Below, piece by piece: positions 1 to 8,017 of a DNA stretch of 64,000 nucleotides. The notes below the pieces were generated by a model. It was not told the origin of the DNA. It saw nothing but the letters and a program-made list of their open reading frames with translations, and ran no database searches. The stretch's first letter is position 1, and every line of letters begins with the position of its first letter. The DNA comes from Vibrio rarus (GTDB lineage: Bacteria; Pseudomonadota; Gammaproteobacteria; Enterobacterales; Vibrionaceae). The stretch is taken from positions 186,001-250,000 of the forward strand of contig NZ_AP024900.1 of NCBI RefSeq assembly GCF_024347075.1. Direction: 5' to 3'. The position numbers and the translations under genes are program-made.

Positions 1-376
1 TTGCAATAACGTTCACGTGACACAATGAACCTGGTAATTTGCCACCAATCATCATAGCGAAATTAATCAAACGTTTGGCGATACCACCGGAGTTCATTAA
101 GTTACCGGCAAATATAAAGAAAGGCAGAGCTAAGAGCCCAAAGTTGTCCAATCCTCGCAACATGTGCTGGGTGCTAAGTATCGCAGCCTTATCAATTGGA
201 AAGTTTAAGAAAATGGTCATTAATGCCGCAAAGCCAATAGAGAAAGCAATGGGTACACCGATCATTAAAAATATAAACAAAGTACCGAACAGCATGATCA
301 CAGGTAGGGTGTCATACACGATATCTGGCATGGTGGCTAAATAATGCCCGGTAAATAATAAGTCTAATAAAGTCAT
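1..376 (-). CDS. dctM: TRAP transporter large permease (DctM-like), partial at window edge
   Basis: This is the start of a 12-helix-type TRAP large permease; about 125 codons are visible and the rest lies off the left edge. The translation opens with MTLLDLLFTG and continues with hydrophobic segments, including MIGVPIAFSIG and LLALPFFIFAGNLMNSGG, which are typical of the DctM/YiaN family. DctM forms the Na+-driven transport channel together with DctQ. The ATG sits two bases after the dctQ stop and is preceded by GAGGAAT, so translation is coupled to dctQ. The substrate cannot be deduced, because no binding protein gene (dctP) is visible; it may lie downstream, outside the window. Confidence 0.9.
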   Translation of the reverse strand, partial: MTLLDLLFTGHYLATMPDIVYDTLPVIMLFGTLFIFLMIGVPIAFSIGFAALMTIFLNFPIDKAAILSTQHMLRGLDNFGLLALPFFIFAGNLMNSGGIAKRLINFAMMIGGKLPGSLCHVNVIA

Positions 377-378
377 AA

Positions 379-894
379 TTATTCCTCGGTTCCTTTAAGC
401 AATTTCTGAGCTGTTTGCATAATGTCAGCAATGGCACAGACGACGATGAAAACCCCTGATATCGGTGCGACCATATAGACATAACCAATCGGTAGGTAAT
501 GACCAAACAGTGACAGGCTAGGTGATATTTGATGGAAGTTCAGAGTAGTGGCAACTACATGACAACCGCCGTATACAAAGACTATCGCAGAGAATGTGAT
601 AACTAAGAGATTGACAAAAACCGATAGGTATTCTTCACCTTTCTCAGAGACTTTGCTGGCGAGTAATTCGATGGCTAAGTGTCTTTTTAGTGCGAAAACA
701 TAAGCGCCGCCAAGAATACCAATCCATATTAGTAAGTAACGTGATAATTCATCCGTAAATGTAGAAGGAGAATTAATGACGAATCGTGTGAATACCTGCC
801 AAACAACAGTAACCACCATTGTCCACATGATAAGCACAAGCAGTTTTTCAATTAACTTGGTGGCAACTGCTACACCTTTAAAAAATACATCCAT
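379..894 (-). CDS. dctQ: TRAP transporter small permease (DctQ-like)
   Basis: A 171-residue membrane protein with four hydrophobic segments (roughly residues 15-35, 50-66, 90-110 and 130-150), the size and layout of DctQ. The motifs VVWQVFTRFV and DELSRYLLIWIGILGGAY are typical of the family. DctQ pairs with DctM in tripartite ATP-independent periplasmic transporters, which import organic acids or acidic sugars with Na+. It is the first gene of a minus-strand unit and is followed at once by dctM. The leader upstream has a promoter-like sequence, an inverted repeat and a CRP-like site, described separately. The substrate is unknown. Confidence 0.88.
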   Translation of the reverse strand: MDVFFKGVAVATKLIEKLLVLIMWTMVVTVVWQVFTRFVINSPSTFTDELSRYLLIWIGILGGAYVFALKRHLAIELLASKVSEKGEEYLSVFVNLLVITFSAIVFVYGGCHVVATTLNFHQISPSLSLFGHYLPIGYVYMVAPISGVFIVVCAIADIMQTAQKLLKGTEE

Positions 895-917
895 TTAACA
901 GACACCTCAGTTCTTAT

Positions 918-943
918 GTTACCAAGAACATGTTACTGGTAAC
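918..943 (-). promoter_or_regulatory. Inverted repeat, possible operator of the TRAP operon
   Basis: GTTACC at 918-923 and GGTAAC at 938-943 form an inverted repeat, and 932-943 is itself a near palindrome (GTTAC-TG-GTAAC). It lies between the putative dctQ promoter and the start codon, where a repressor would block transcription. GntR-family regulators often control TRAP operons through such sites, but the regulator is not visible here. This is inferred from symmetry and position only. Confidence 0.35.
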
Positions 944-965
944 TTCCATCAATAATATAGGATCT

Positions 966-994
966 TTATTATTTTACAAATAAAAACGTTACAA
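966..994 (-). promoter_or_regulatory. Putative sigma-70 promoter of dctQM
   Basis: On the minus strand TTGTAA (989-994) and TAATAA (966-971) are separated by 17 bases. This would start transcription about 65 bases before dctQ. The match is moderate in an AT-rich stretch. Confidence 0.35.
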
Positions 995-1026
995 AGTGTG
1001 TACTGGATCGTTAGTGTGCTATGCAT

Positions 1027-1048
1027 AACTGTGAGACTAGTCACGCTA
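1027..1048. promoter_or_regulatory. CRP-like binding site upstream of dctQM
   Basis: The core TGTGA-GACTAG-TCACG (1030-1045) matches the cAMP-CRP consensus TGTGA-N6-TCACA in 9 of 10 fixed positions. Its centre is about 78 bases upstream of the start expected from the putative promoter at 966-994, a reasonable place for activation of a carbon-source transporter. Function is inferred. Confidence 0.5.
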
Positions 1049-1230
1049 TTGATGTAGGTTGATTTTCTATCGCACTATTTTGGGATTTATATTCTGGGCT
1101 GTGGTGCGCGATCGGTTGCTTATAAAATGGGTTTGATTATATAAAGCCTTATTTCATGGGCGTTATGACGATTATGCCGTGGAGTTATTGTGTTGGTTTA
1201 GAAGTGATATCATGAATATTTATTCGATCT

Positions 1231-1306
1231 TATTCTACAATCAAAAAGTCTAACGCAGTTATCGAGTATTTTAACAAGCTAGAATGCCCCGTTATTTAGT
1301 GCTATT
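1231..1306. repeat. Partial copy of a palindromic intergenic repeat
   Basis: This stretch is nearly the same as the right half of the full element at 50847-51010: both share TATTCTACAATCAAAAA, CTAACGCAGTTATCGAG, and GTTATTTAGT near the end. The left half is missing and the terminal GATTGGTAT has decayed. The rest of the 895-1395 gap holds the dctQ leader elements, the mrcA terminator, and otherwise nothing I recognise. Confidence 0.7.
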
Positions 1307-1330
1307 TATATTAAATTGAGGCATGTAAAA

Positions 1331-1363
1331 AAGCCCAACAGAGTCAACTCTATTGGGCTTTTG
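1331..1363 (-). terminator. Rho-independent terminator of mrcA
   Basis: AGCCCAACAGAGT and its near complement ACTCTATTGGGCT form a strong stem. On the minus strand it is followed by a run of T (complement of the A-run at 1327-1332). It lies just after the mrcA stop. A short T-run on the plus side makes it possibly bidirectional. Confidence 0.75.
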
Positions 1364-1395
1364 TGTTGTGGGTATCTATCTAAATCAGATATGAG

Positions 1396-4095
1396 CTAGA
1401 ACAGGCTGCCACTATTCTCATCACTGTCGCTACCTGAGCTATCGCCATCAGAAAATAGGTCATCACCATACAGATTATTACCGGTGTTATCCGGTTCATA
1501 CTCTGTAGGTTGCGTGCCATTTAAGAAGTATTCAAATCGTGATGTTTCATCGGCCTTATGTGTTAATAAGCCAGAGTTACGATCAATGCGAGCCTGAATA
1601 ATATTCCGCGGAACCTGTTTTTTCTGCGGCGGGGTATCTGCTAGGGCGACACGCATAAAATCAATCCATGCAGGTTGTGCTGTTTTCGCCCCGGCTTCGC
1701 CGCCGGATGATTGTTTCTTGCCTAAGTTGGCATTTTTAGCTGTACGACCTAAGTTACGGTTATGGCTATCAAAGCCTACCCAAGTAACCGCAACAACATT
1801 TGGCCCAAAGCCACTGTACCATGCATCTTTTGATGAGTTGGTTGTGCCTGTTTTGCCTCCGATATCCCGGCGTTTTAGGGCTTGAGCTCGGTAACCAGTA
1901 CCATTCCACCCTGTACCTTTAGACCAACTACCGCCACCCCAAACATTGCTGTACATCAACTCTCGTACTAAGAACGCTGTCTGTGGTGTAATTACGCGAG
2001 GGGCGTATCGAGTATGCACTTCCTCATGCGCAACATGCTCACCTTTTTCATTAGTAAGTTCAGTCAGCTTAACTTCATGGCTTTGTGCATGTGCTGTTAC
2101 GTCGGTGACTAGGTGGTTATCACAGTGATGTTTACAGATAACCGTTGGATTCGCTTGAAAACGAATGTCCCCATAAGGGTTTTCTACTCGTTCAATATAG
2201 AAAGGTTCAACATAGTAACCACCGTTAGCAAATACAGAATAACCTTGTGCCATTTGTATTGGCGTTAAACTCCCCGCGCCTAAAGCAATGGTTTCAGAGC
2301 GAGGTGTATTATCTTTAGCAAAGCCAAAACGAGTTAAGTAATCGCGGGTTTTATCTAAACCCACCTCGCGCAATACACGCACGGCCATAACGTTTTTCGA
2401 TTGAGCTAAGCCAATACGTAGACGCGTTGGGCCAAGGTAAGTAGGTGGTGAGTTCTTAGGTCGCCATGCGGTACCAGCACTCTCATCCCATTGATTAATA
2501 GGGGCATCGTTAACTAAGCTGGCCAGTGTCATTCCGTCATCAATGGCGGCAGAATAGATAAAGGGCTTAATGCTCGAACCGACTTGACGTAACGACTGAG
2601 TAGCGCGGTTAAATTTGTTGTGTACAAAATTAAAACCCCCTACCAATGACGTGACACGTCCTGATGTAGGCTCAATTGAAACCATAGCCGTATTGGCATT
2701 AGGTATCTGGCTGAGTCGCCATACGATTGGCTTAGCAATGTCTGCTGTTGCTGACTCTGTATCAGTGGCATTGTCATCACTTGCTTTTTCATCATTAGCA
2801 GCCACAGTACTCGCCACCGCCTCAGGCTCTGGGGTAAGAATACGAGAGATATCGGTTGGTCGCACCCAAATCTGTTGTCCAACGGCTAAAATGTCAGCCG
2901 CTTTTTTCGGTGCTGGCCCTTGGGTTTTGTCGGTCTTAAAGCGACGAGCCCAATTCATTCCATCCCACTCGATAGTTTGATAACCATACTGCTTAATGAA
3001 TACTTGCGCTGTTTTGCCATCAATTTTAGTGACAACGGCAGGGCGCATCGCTCCATAACTAGGTGCAGCACGAAGATACGAAATTAATCCATCTTGGTCT
3101 AAGGCTGTAGCACCAGGTTGCCAAGCGATTTTTTCTTCGCCTCGGTATCCGTGGCGCTCGTCGTAGTTAATTAGGTTATTGACCGCCGCAATGTTAGCCG
3201 CGTTTTGCAGTTTAGAATCTACGGTGGTGTAAATTCTCATTCCTGATGTATAGGCCGCTTCTTCACCAAATTTTCTGACCATCCAAGCACGAGCAATTTC
3301 TGCTACATAAGGCGCTCTTACTTGAGGTTGAGAGCCATGAGTCTCGCCACTGAGATCTTCCGCTCTGGCGTCGTCATATTGTGCTTGAGTGATTTTATGT
3401 TCCGATAGCATGCGCCCAAGAACGACATTACGTCGAGCGGTAGCACGTTCAATAGAATAAATCGGGTTCATGGTCGAAGGGGCTTTAGGTAAGCCGGCAA
3501 TAACAGCCAATTCACCCAGGGTAAGGTCTTGGATATTTTTGCCGAAGTACACTTGAGCGGCTGCGCCGACACCGTAGGAGCGGTGTCCTAGATATATTTT
3601 ATTTAGATAAAGCTCAAGGATCTCTTGTTTAGTCAGTAATTGCTCTATGTGAACGGCAATAAAGATCTCTTTAATTTTACGCATGATTTTCTTCTCATTA
3701 GATAAGAAGAAGTTTCGTGCGAGTTGTTGGGTAATGGTGCTGGCCCCTTGGCTTGCCGAACCTGTAGAAATCACGGCAATGGCGGCACGAGTGATACCAA
3801 TTGGATCAAAACCGTAGTGCTCATAAAAACGGCTATCCTCGGTGGCGATGATAGCGTCTACCAACTCTTGAGGAATATCGTCAAGTCTTAAAGGGACACG
3901 GCGCTTTTCACCAAATTGAGCAATTAATTTACCGTCGTGTGTATACACTTGCATTGGCGTTTGTAGCTCAACATTTTTTAGTGTAGCTACGTCGGGCAAT
4001 TGTGGTTTCAGATAATAGTAAAAACCAAAAATTGTACCTAGCCCAATAACAATGCAAGCCAGTGCAAGGACTAATGTAATCTTTATGAACTTCAC
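1396..4095 (-). CDS. mrcA: Penicillin-binding protein 1A (class A PBP)
   Basis: A bifunctional peptidoglycan glycosyltransferase and transpeptidase anchored in the inner membrane. One membrane helix spans about residues 5-27. The GT51 domain follows, with catalytic Glu86 in the EDSRFYEHYG motif and QGASTITQQLARN. The transpeptidase has S507-x-x-K510, S566-K-N568 and K748-T-G. The start is GTG, preceded by AAGGAAA. At 899 residues it is longer than the roughly 850 of E. coli PBP1A. The extra length comes from an Ala/Glu/Asp-rich insert near residues 420-455, a Cys/His-rich patch with C654 and C658, and an acidic Ser/Asp tail after about 860. It is divergent from the pilus genes, a classic proteobacterial arrangement. 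Confidence 0.96.
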   Translation of the reverse strand: MKFIKITLVLALACIVIGLGTIFGFYYYLKPQLPDVATLKNVELQTPMQVYTHDGKLIAQFGEKRRVPLRLDDIPQELVDAIIATEDSRFYEHYGFDPIGITRAAIAVISTGSASQGASTITQQLARNFFLSNEKKIMRKIKEIFIAVHIEQLLTKQEILELYLNKIYLGHRSYGVGAAAQVYFGKNIQDLTLGELAVIAGLPKAPSTMNPIYSIERATARRNVVLGRMLSEHKITQAQYDDARAEDLSGETHGSQPQVRAPYVAEIARAWMVRKFGEEAAYTSGMRIYTTVDSKLQNAANIAAVNNLINYDERHGYRGEEKIAWQPGATALDQDGLISYLRAAPSYGAMRPAVVTKIDGKTAQVFIKQYGYQTIEWDGMNWARRFKTDKTQGPAPKKAADILAVGQQIWVRPTDISRILTPEPEAVASTVAANDEKASDDNATDTESATADIAKPIVWRLSQIPNANTAMVSIEPTSGRVTSLVGGFNFVHNKFNRATQSLRQVGSSIKPFIYSAAIDDGMTLASLVNDAPINQWDESAGTAWRPKNSPPTYLGPTRLRIGLAQSKNVMAVRVLREVGLDKTRDYLTRFGFAKDNTPRSETIALGAGSLTPIQMAQGYSVFANGGYYVEPFYIERVENPYGDIRFQANPTVICKHHCDNHLVTDVTAHAQSHEVKLTELTNEKGEHVAHEEVHTRYAPRVITPQTAFLVRELMYSNVWGGGSWSKGTGWNGTGYRAQALKRRDIGGKTGTTNSSKDAWYSGFGPNVVAVTWVGFDSHNRNLGRTAKNANLGKKQSSGGEAGAKTAQPAWIDFMRVALADTPPQKKQVPRNIIQARIDRNSGLLTHKADETSRFEYFLNGTQPTEYEPDNTGNNLYGDDLFSDGDSSGSDSDENSGSLF

Positions 4096-4227
4096 CCAAG
4101 TTTCCTTGTTTTTGAAAGATTAAAATTTGCTCACATTAACAACGAGCGTAAACAATAACTTAGTGTAACTGCTTTTTAAGCAAGCTACCTGAATTTTTAA
4201 ACTTTACTGTATTTAACAGGGGGTTGT

Positions 4228-5079
4228 ATGCTCTATTCCATATTCTCTGGTATTACCATTTATCACAACAAGTTGGTTTGCGTTGTGCTGAAAAGTGGCA
4301 ATACCGGTTGGCGAATACAGCGTTGCTTTACTTACCCTGTGCAAAATAAGCAGGATTGGCAGTTTGCTGGTGCTGAATTACACAAACATTTACCAAAATG
4401 GCGGAATTGTGTCGCAATCAGCCTTGGATTTGAAGAGGTGTTAAGTAAAAGTTCTGTTATAAATGCATCATTGTCACTCGATGAAGAGTTGTCTTACGTA
4501 AAAGAACTGCTCTCTCAGGTATCAGGTGAAGCCCCCCTTGCTTACGACTATAAACGAAGAGTGTGCACTAACACCGAAGATGAAATAAATTTATACATCT
4601 GTAAAAAAGAAACGTTAGACACACTATTATGTCTGCCAAATTTAGCCGTGGATGTTGTCGGGTGGCGATTAACGGACCTCTATGTGTTAAGCCAAGAGTT
4701 ACTTTCTAAAATAGAAACAGCCACTCATTACTTTATTGATCTAACCGCAGAGTATGGGGTGGTGGCTTGTTTAGATAGACGCTGTGACTGTATGTTTTTT
4801 GATGTTAGAGCGGAAAGTTTTGCTGAGTTAGTGCTGGGTTTTTGTTTGGGACATATCCCGCCATCTTCGGTCAATAACGACACTAAGATAGGTGTACTGG
4901 TATTTGGTCTGGAGCCGGAAGTGTTGAAATTGACCAATGGGCTGGCGCATTTACCTAACCTGCGGTGTATTCATGCTGCTCAATATGTCCATTGCCATGC
5001 ATCCCTCTCTTTTTCCGATACCTATCCTGCCCTTGCCTGTGCGCTTGGCGCAAAATATTGGCGAGAGGGCATTGAATGA
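4228..5079 (+). CDS. pilM: PilM/HofM/ComA-like pilus assembly protein, divergent
   Basis: First gene of a type IV pilus or competence assembly operon, divergent from mrcA. PilM is an actin-like cytoplasmic protein that binds the N-terminus of PilN. This 283-residue protein is shorter than usual PilM (about 340-350) and close in length to HofM/ComA of enterobacteria and Pasteurellaceae. No clear ATP-binding motifs can be seen. A segment near residues 80-95 (LDEELSYVKELLSQ) resembles the conserved region of PilM. It overlaps pilN by four bases (ATGA). The call rests mainly on position and order; sequence similarity is weak. Confidence 0.75.
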   Translation: MLYSIFSGITIYHNKLVCVVLKSGNTGWRIQRCFTYPVQNKQDWQFAGAELHKHLPKWRNCVAISLGFEEVLSKSSVINASLSLDEELSYVKELLSQVSGEAPLAYDYKRRVCTNTEDEINLYICKKETLDTLLCLPNLAVDVVGWRLTDLYVLSQELLSKIETATHYFIDLTAEYGVVACLDRRCDCMFFDVRAESFAELVLGFCLGHIPPSSVNNDTKIGVLVFGLEPEVLKLTNGLAHLPNLRCIHAAQYVHCHASLSFSDTYPALACALGAKYWREGIE

Positions 5080-5612
5080 TTAACCTGCTGCCATGGCGAG
5101 AAGAGGTAACACGCAGTAAGCGCAGGCAGTTGGTTACGCGGATTGCGCTACTACCCATTGTGGTTCTTTTGGGCGCAGGGGGGATGTTTTTGCTGGAATA
5201 CCGCAATCAAGTGCAACTGCAACAGCAATTGAATGTCATCAATACCCAAGTAAACGTCCTTAAACAAGCTCATGCTGATGCTGTAGATTTACAGCAAAAA
5301 CAGCAGTTATGGCGAGATAAGTTATCGTTACTTCATCATTATCAGGCTCTGCGCGAGCAACCATTACCTCTGGATATACTGCCCCATAAACCGGCTATGC
5401 AGGGAGTGCACCTTTTGCTGTACTCATGTCAGCTTTCCGCTTGTGAGATCAATGGTGTGGTGCGAAAAATTCATCAGTTACGGCCCTTTATGGATGAACT
5501 CTCCCATGTTCCCAGTGTGGAGGAATTGCAAATTAAGCAGTTGCTTCCTGATAGAGGCAACAACGAGACGTTATTTACCCTGTCGTTTCAATTGGTGAGT
5601 GACGCATTATGA
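5076..5612 (+). CDS. pilN: PilN-like pilus assembly protein
   Basis: The 178-residue product begins MINLLPWRE, the conserved N-terminal motif by which PilN/HofN binds PilM. One membrane helix follows (about residues 23-43), then a coiled-coil-like Gln-rich stretch (48-85) and a periplasmic domain. PilN pairs with PilO to form the inner-membrane alignment complex that links the pilus motor to the secretin. It overlaps both neighbours by four bases, so the operon is translationally coupled. Confidence 0.88.
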   Translation: MINLLPWREEVTRSKRRQLVTRIALLPIVVLLGAGGMFLLEYRNQVQLQQQLNVINTQVNVLKQAHADAVDLQQKQQLWRDKLSLLHHYQALREQPLPLDILPHKPAMQGVHLLLYSCQLSACEINGVVRKIHQLRPFMDELSHVPSVEELQIKQLLPDRGNNETLFTLSFQLVSDAL

Positions 5613-6175
5613 GTTGGCTGTTGTTTTATGATTGGAACCGCTTGTTGAATGCGCCTAAATACTGGGTGTACAGCGCGAGTTGCATCATCGCCATGGTGAT
5701 AGCTGTGCTGCTTAAGTTGGCTTGGAGCGAAACGCTACAGCCGCAAACGGCGCTATTATCACAACAGATTGCATTACAGCAAGAAGTGCACCATGCCTAT
5801 TTAGTGAAGCTAAAGAAGGCCAGTCAGGTCCCTGTAAATTATCAAGAGCAGTATCAGCAACGTACCTTTACGCTACCTGCTAAATGGTCAAAAGTTGCGG
5901 TATTTAATTACATCTCAGCGCATTTAGATGGATCGTCGTTGCTTTTGTCGCAATGGCGTTGGCAACAGGATGAAAGCAGTCAACGTTTGTTCATTGAATT
6001 AAAAGGGGAGTTCGCCACGATTAGATCCTTACTTGAAACAATGATGACGTATTCAGATTTTGTGATTCTTGAAGCGATGACATTATCTCGTGAGTCTGTC
6101 TATTCGGCAGGGGTTACAGCAACGCTGACCTTTGCTTTCTTTTCTGCGTCAGAGACGGAGGTGGAGAGAGAGTAA
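5609..6175 (+). CDS. pilO: PilO-like pilus assembly protein
   Basis: A 188-residue protein with a short cytoplasmic N-terminus, one membrane helix (about 19-38), a coiled-coil-like stretch and a periplasmic alpha/beta domain, the layout of PilO/HofO. It should dimerise with PilN in the alignment complex. In Vibrio the next gene is normally pilP, a lipoprotein that bridges PilNO to the secretin. Here pilO is followed after a single base by the secretin gene and no pilP exists. Sequence identity within the family is low, so the call uses order plus topology. Confidence 0.82.
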   Translation: MSWLLFYDWNRLLNAPKYWVYSASCIIAMVIAVLLKLAWSETLQPQTALLSQQIALQQEVHHAYLVKLKKASQVPVNYQEQYQQRTFTLPAKWSKVAVFNYISAHLDGSSLLLSQWRWQQDESSQRLFIELKGEFATIRSLLETMMTYSDFVILEAMTLSRESVYSAGVTATLTFAFFSASETEVERE

Positions 6176-6176
6176 T

Positions 6177-7313
6177 ATGCGAATTTTTTGTTTGATGTAC
6201 TTGGTTTGTAGCGTGTTTAAGCCTGTGTTAGCGAATGAGCCGCAATGGTTTTCGGTGGCAAATGAATCGAACTCGCAAGGGAGGATGTCAACAGAGGTCG
6301 CGGAATTGGAACCTGTGACTATTGCAGTAGAACCGCCACCAAGTATGACACTTCAACCACTAGATTCACGGTTGTTTGCGATAAAATACGCAAAAGCATC
6401 TGATATTGCGGCTATTATCGCCCATCATCGTAATGTAGGAAGCATGTCTGAGTTGGGTTCTATTGCTGTTGATGAGCGAACGAATGCTCTATTAATTTAT
6501 GATCAACCCGACAACTTACAACGTATTGCAGACATTATTGAATCTTTAGATATCCCCGTGAAACAGGTACAAATCGAGGCGAGAATTGTAACGATTAATG
6601 AGGGGGAAATGGATGAGCTTGGAGTGCGCTGGGGGTTGGCTAAGATTAACACTAACTCAAAGATCACCCCTAGTATTGAAGCAGCAAAGGGAAGTACTGA
6701 GCTAACAGATCATCTTAATGTGAATTTAGGTTTGGCTAACCCTAATGCGTCTACCATCGCGTTCCAATTGGCCAAATTAGGTTCAGGTACCTTGTTGGAT
6801 CTTGAATTATCCGCATTACAAGCTGAGTCCAGAGCAGAAATTGTGTCTAGCCCTCGATTGGTTACCACCAATAAACAGCCCGCCTATATCGAACAAGGTC
6901 AAGAAATTCCATATTTAGAAGCTGCGTCCAGTGGTGCTACCTCAATTTCTTTTCGCAAAGCGGTGCTCAGTTTAAAGGTGATTCCGCAAATTACTCCAGA
7001 TAACCATTTGGTTTTAGACTTGGTTGTGACGCAAGACAGACCCGGGCAAGTGGTCAAAACAGGCATTGGTGAGTCGGTAGCCATTGATACTCAACGTATT
7101 CAAACCCAAGTTTTAGTCAAAAATGGTGAAACTTTGGTGCTTGGGGGGATTTATCAAAAAAGCATTACACGTAGTATAGAGAAGGTGCCCTATATTTCTG
7201 ATATCCCTTGGTTTGGCCGGTTTTTTAGGCGAACTTCTGACAAGTTTGGTCGCAGTGAGTTGCTGATATTTGTCACTCCATCCATCCTCTTTGCAAAAAA
7301 AGATAAAATATAA
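6177..7313 (+). CDS. pilQ: Short PilQ/HofQ-type outer membrane secretin
   Basis: The start at 6177 follows GGAGGTGGAGAG and gives a signal peptide ending near residue 19 (PVLA-NE). An earlier in-frame ATG at 6132 would lie inside pilO and put residues before the signal peptide. A roughly 45-residue linker leads to one N1/KH-like domain (about 66-127) and the secretin domain (about 128-375) with the VPYISDIPWFGRFFR signature and a terminal IFVTPSI strand. The 378 residues compare with about 570 for typical Vibrio PilQ and 412 for E. coli HofQ. AMIN domains and the N0/STN domain appear absent. It should form the pilus or DNA-uptake pore in the outer membrane. Confidence 0.88.
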   Translation: MRIFCLMYLVCSVFKPVLANEPQWFSVANESNSQGRMSTEVAELEPVTIAVEPPPSMTLQPLDSRLFAIKYAKASDIAAIIAHHRNVGSMSELGSIAVDERTNALLIYDQPDNLQRIADIIESLDIPVKQVQIEARIVTINEGEMDELGVRWGLAKINTNSKITPSIEAAKGSTELTDHLNVNLGLANPNASTIAFQLAKLGSGTLLDLELSALQAESRAEIVSSPRLVTTNKQPAYIEQGQEIPYLEAASSGATSISFRKAVLSLKVIPQITPDNHLVLDLVVTQDRPGQVVKTGIGESVAIDTQRIQTQVLVKNGETLVLGGIYQKSITRSIEKVPYISDIPWFGRFFRRTSDKFGRSELLIFVTPSILFAKKDKI

Positions 7314-7463
7314 TTTGCAATGTGCTGTTCAAATCCAGATAATTTCGGGTCTTATCACGATTCATATGTGAGGAACTTGGCGTCATTTATCTGCACGAGC
7401 TAATTAGTCGTGGCAGAATCTGGCGATGTAATTTGACTTTAACGTTGTAAAATACTGCTGAAC

Positions 7464-7982
7464 ATGGCTGAAAAACGTAATATTTTCCTTGTTGGCCCAA
7501 TGGGCGCCGGCAAAAGCACAATAGGTAGACACCTAGCACAACAACTTCATATGGAGTTTGTTGATTCTGACACTGTGATCGAAGAACGCACTGGCGCTGA
7601 TATCGCTTGGGTATTCGATGTGGAAGGCGAAGAAGGCTTCCGCAAGCGTGAAGAAGGTGTGATCAATGACCTTACCCAGGAACAGGGTATTGTTCTTGCG
7701 ACCGGTGGTGGCTCAGTAATGAGCAAAGAAAACCGCAACCGTCTATCTGCTCGTGGCGTGGTAGTGTATCTAGAGACTACTATCGAAAAACAACTTGCTC
7801 GTACTAATCGCGATAAAAAGCGTCCGCTCTTGCAAACTGATGAGCCTCGAGAGGTTCTTGAGGCTTTAGCAGCAAAGCGTAATCCTGAGTACGAAGAAGT
7901 TGCAGACTATACAGTTAAAACTGACGATCAGAGTGCAAAAATAGTTGCAAATCAAATCGTTAAAATGTTGGAAGAGCGTTAA
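7464..7982 (+). CDS. aroK: Shikimate kinase I
   Basis: Phosphorylates shikimate to shikimate 3-phosphate in the aromatic amino acid pathway. The 172-residue product has the Walker A motif GPMGAGKST at 11-19, the substrate-binding region [11 protein letters not shown] and the GGG motif at ATGGGSV. The N-terminus [14 protein letters not shown] agrees with E. coli AroK, which fixes the start although no good Shine-Dalgarno sequence is visible. It lies 150 bases after pilQ and 35 bases before aroB, as in many gammaproteobacteria. Confidence 0.97.
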   Translation: MAEKRNIFLVGPMGAGKSTIGRHLAQQLHMEFVDSDTVIEERTGADIAWVFDVEGEEGFRKREEGVINDLTQEQGIVLATGGGSVMSKENRNRLSARGVVVYLETTIEKQLARTNRDKKRPLLQTDEPREVLEALAAKRNPEYEEVADYTVKTDDQSAKIVANQIVKMLEER

Positions 7983-8017
7983 TCTTTCAGCGTTAATCTT
8001 ACTGAGGAGAGTATCCC

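Noticed and set aside
39..344. Open frame on the plus strand opposite dctM
   Set aside because: It is antisense to a clear TRAP permease coding frame and has no recognisable domain.
7433..7453. Sigma-70 promoter TTGACT plus TAAAAT before aroK
   Set aside because: The spacer is only 9 bases, too short for a working promoter pair.
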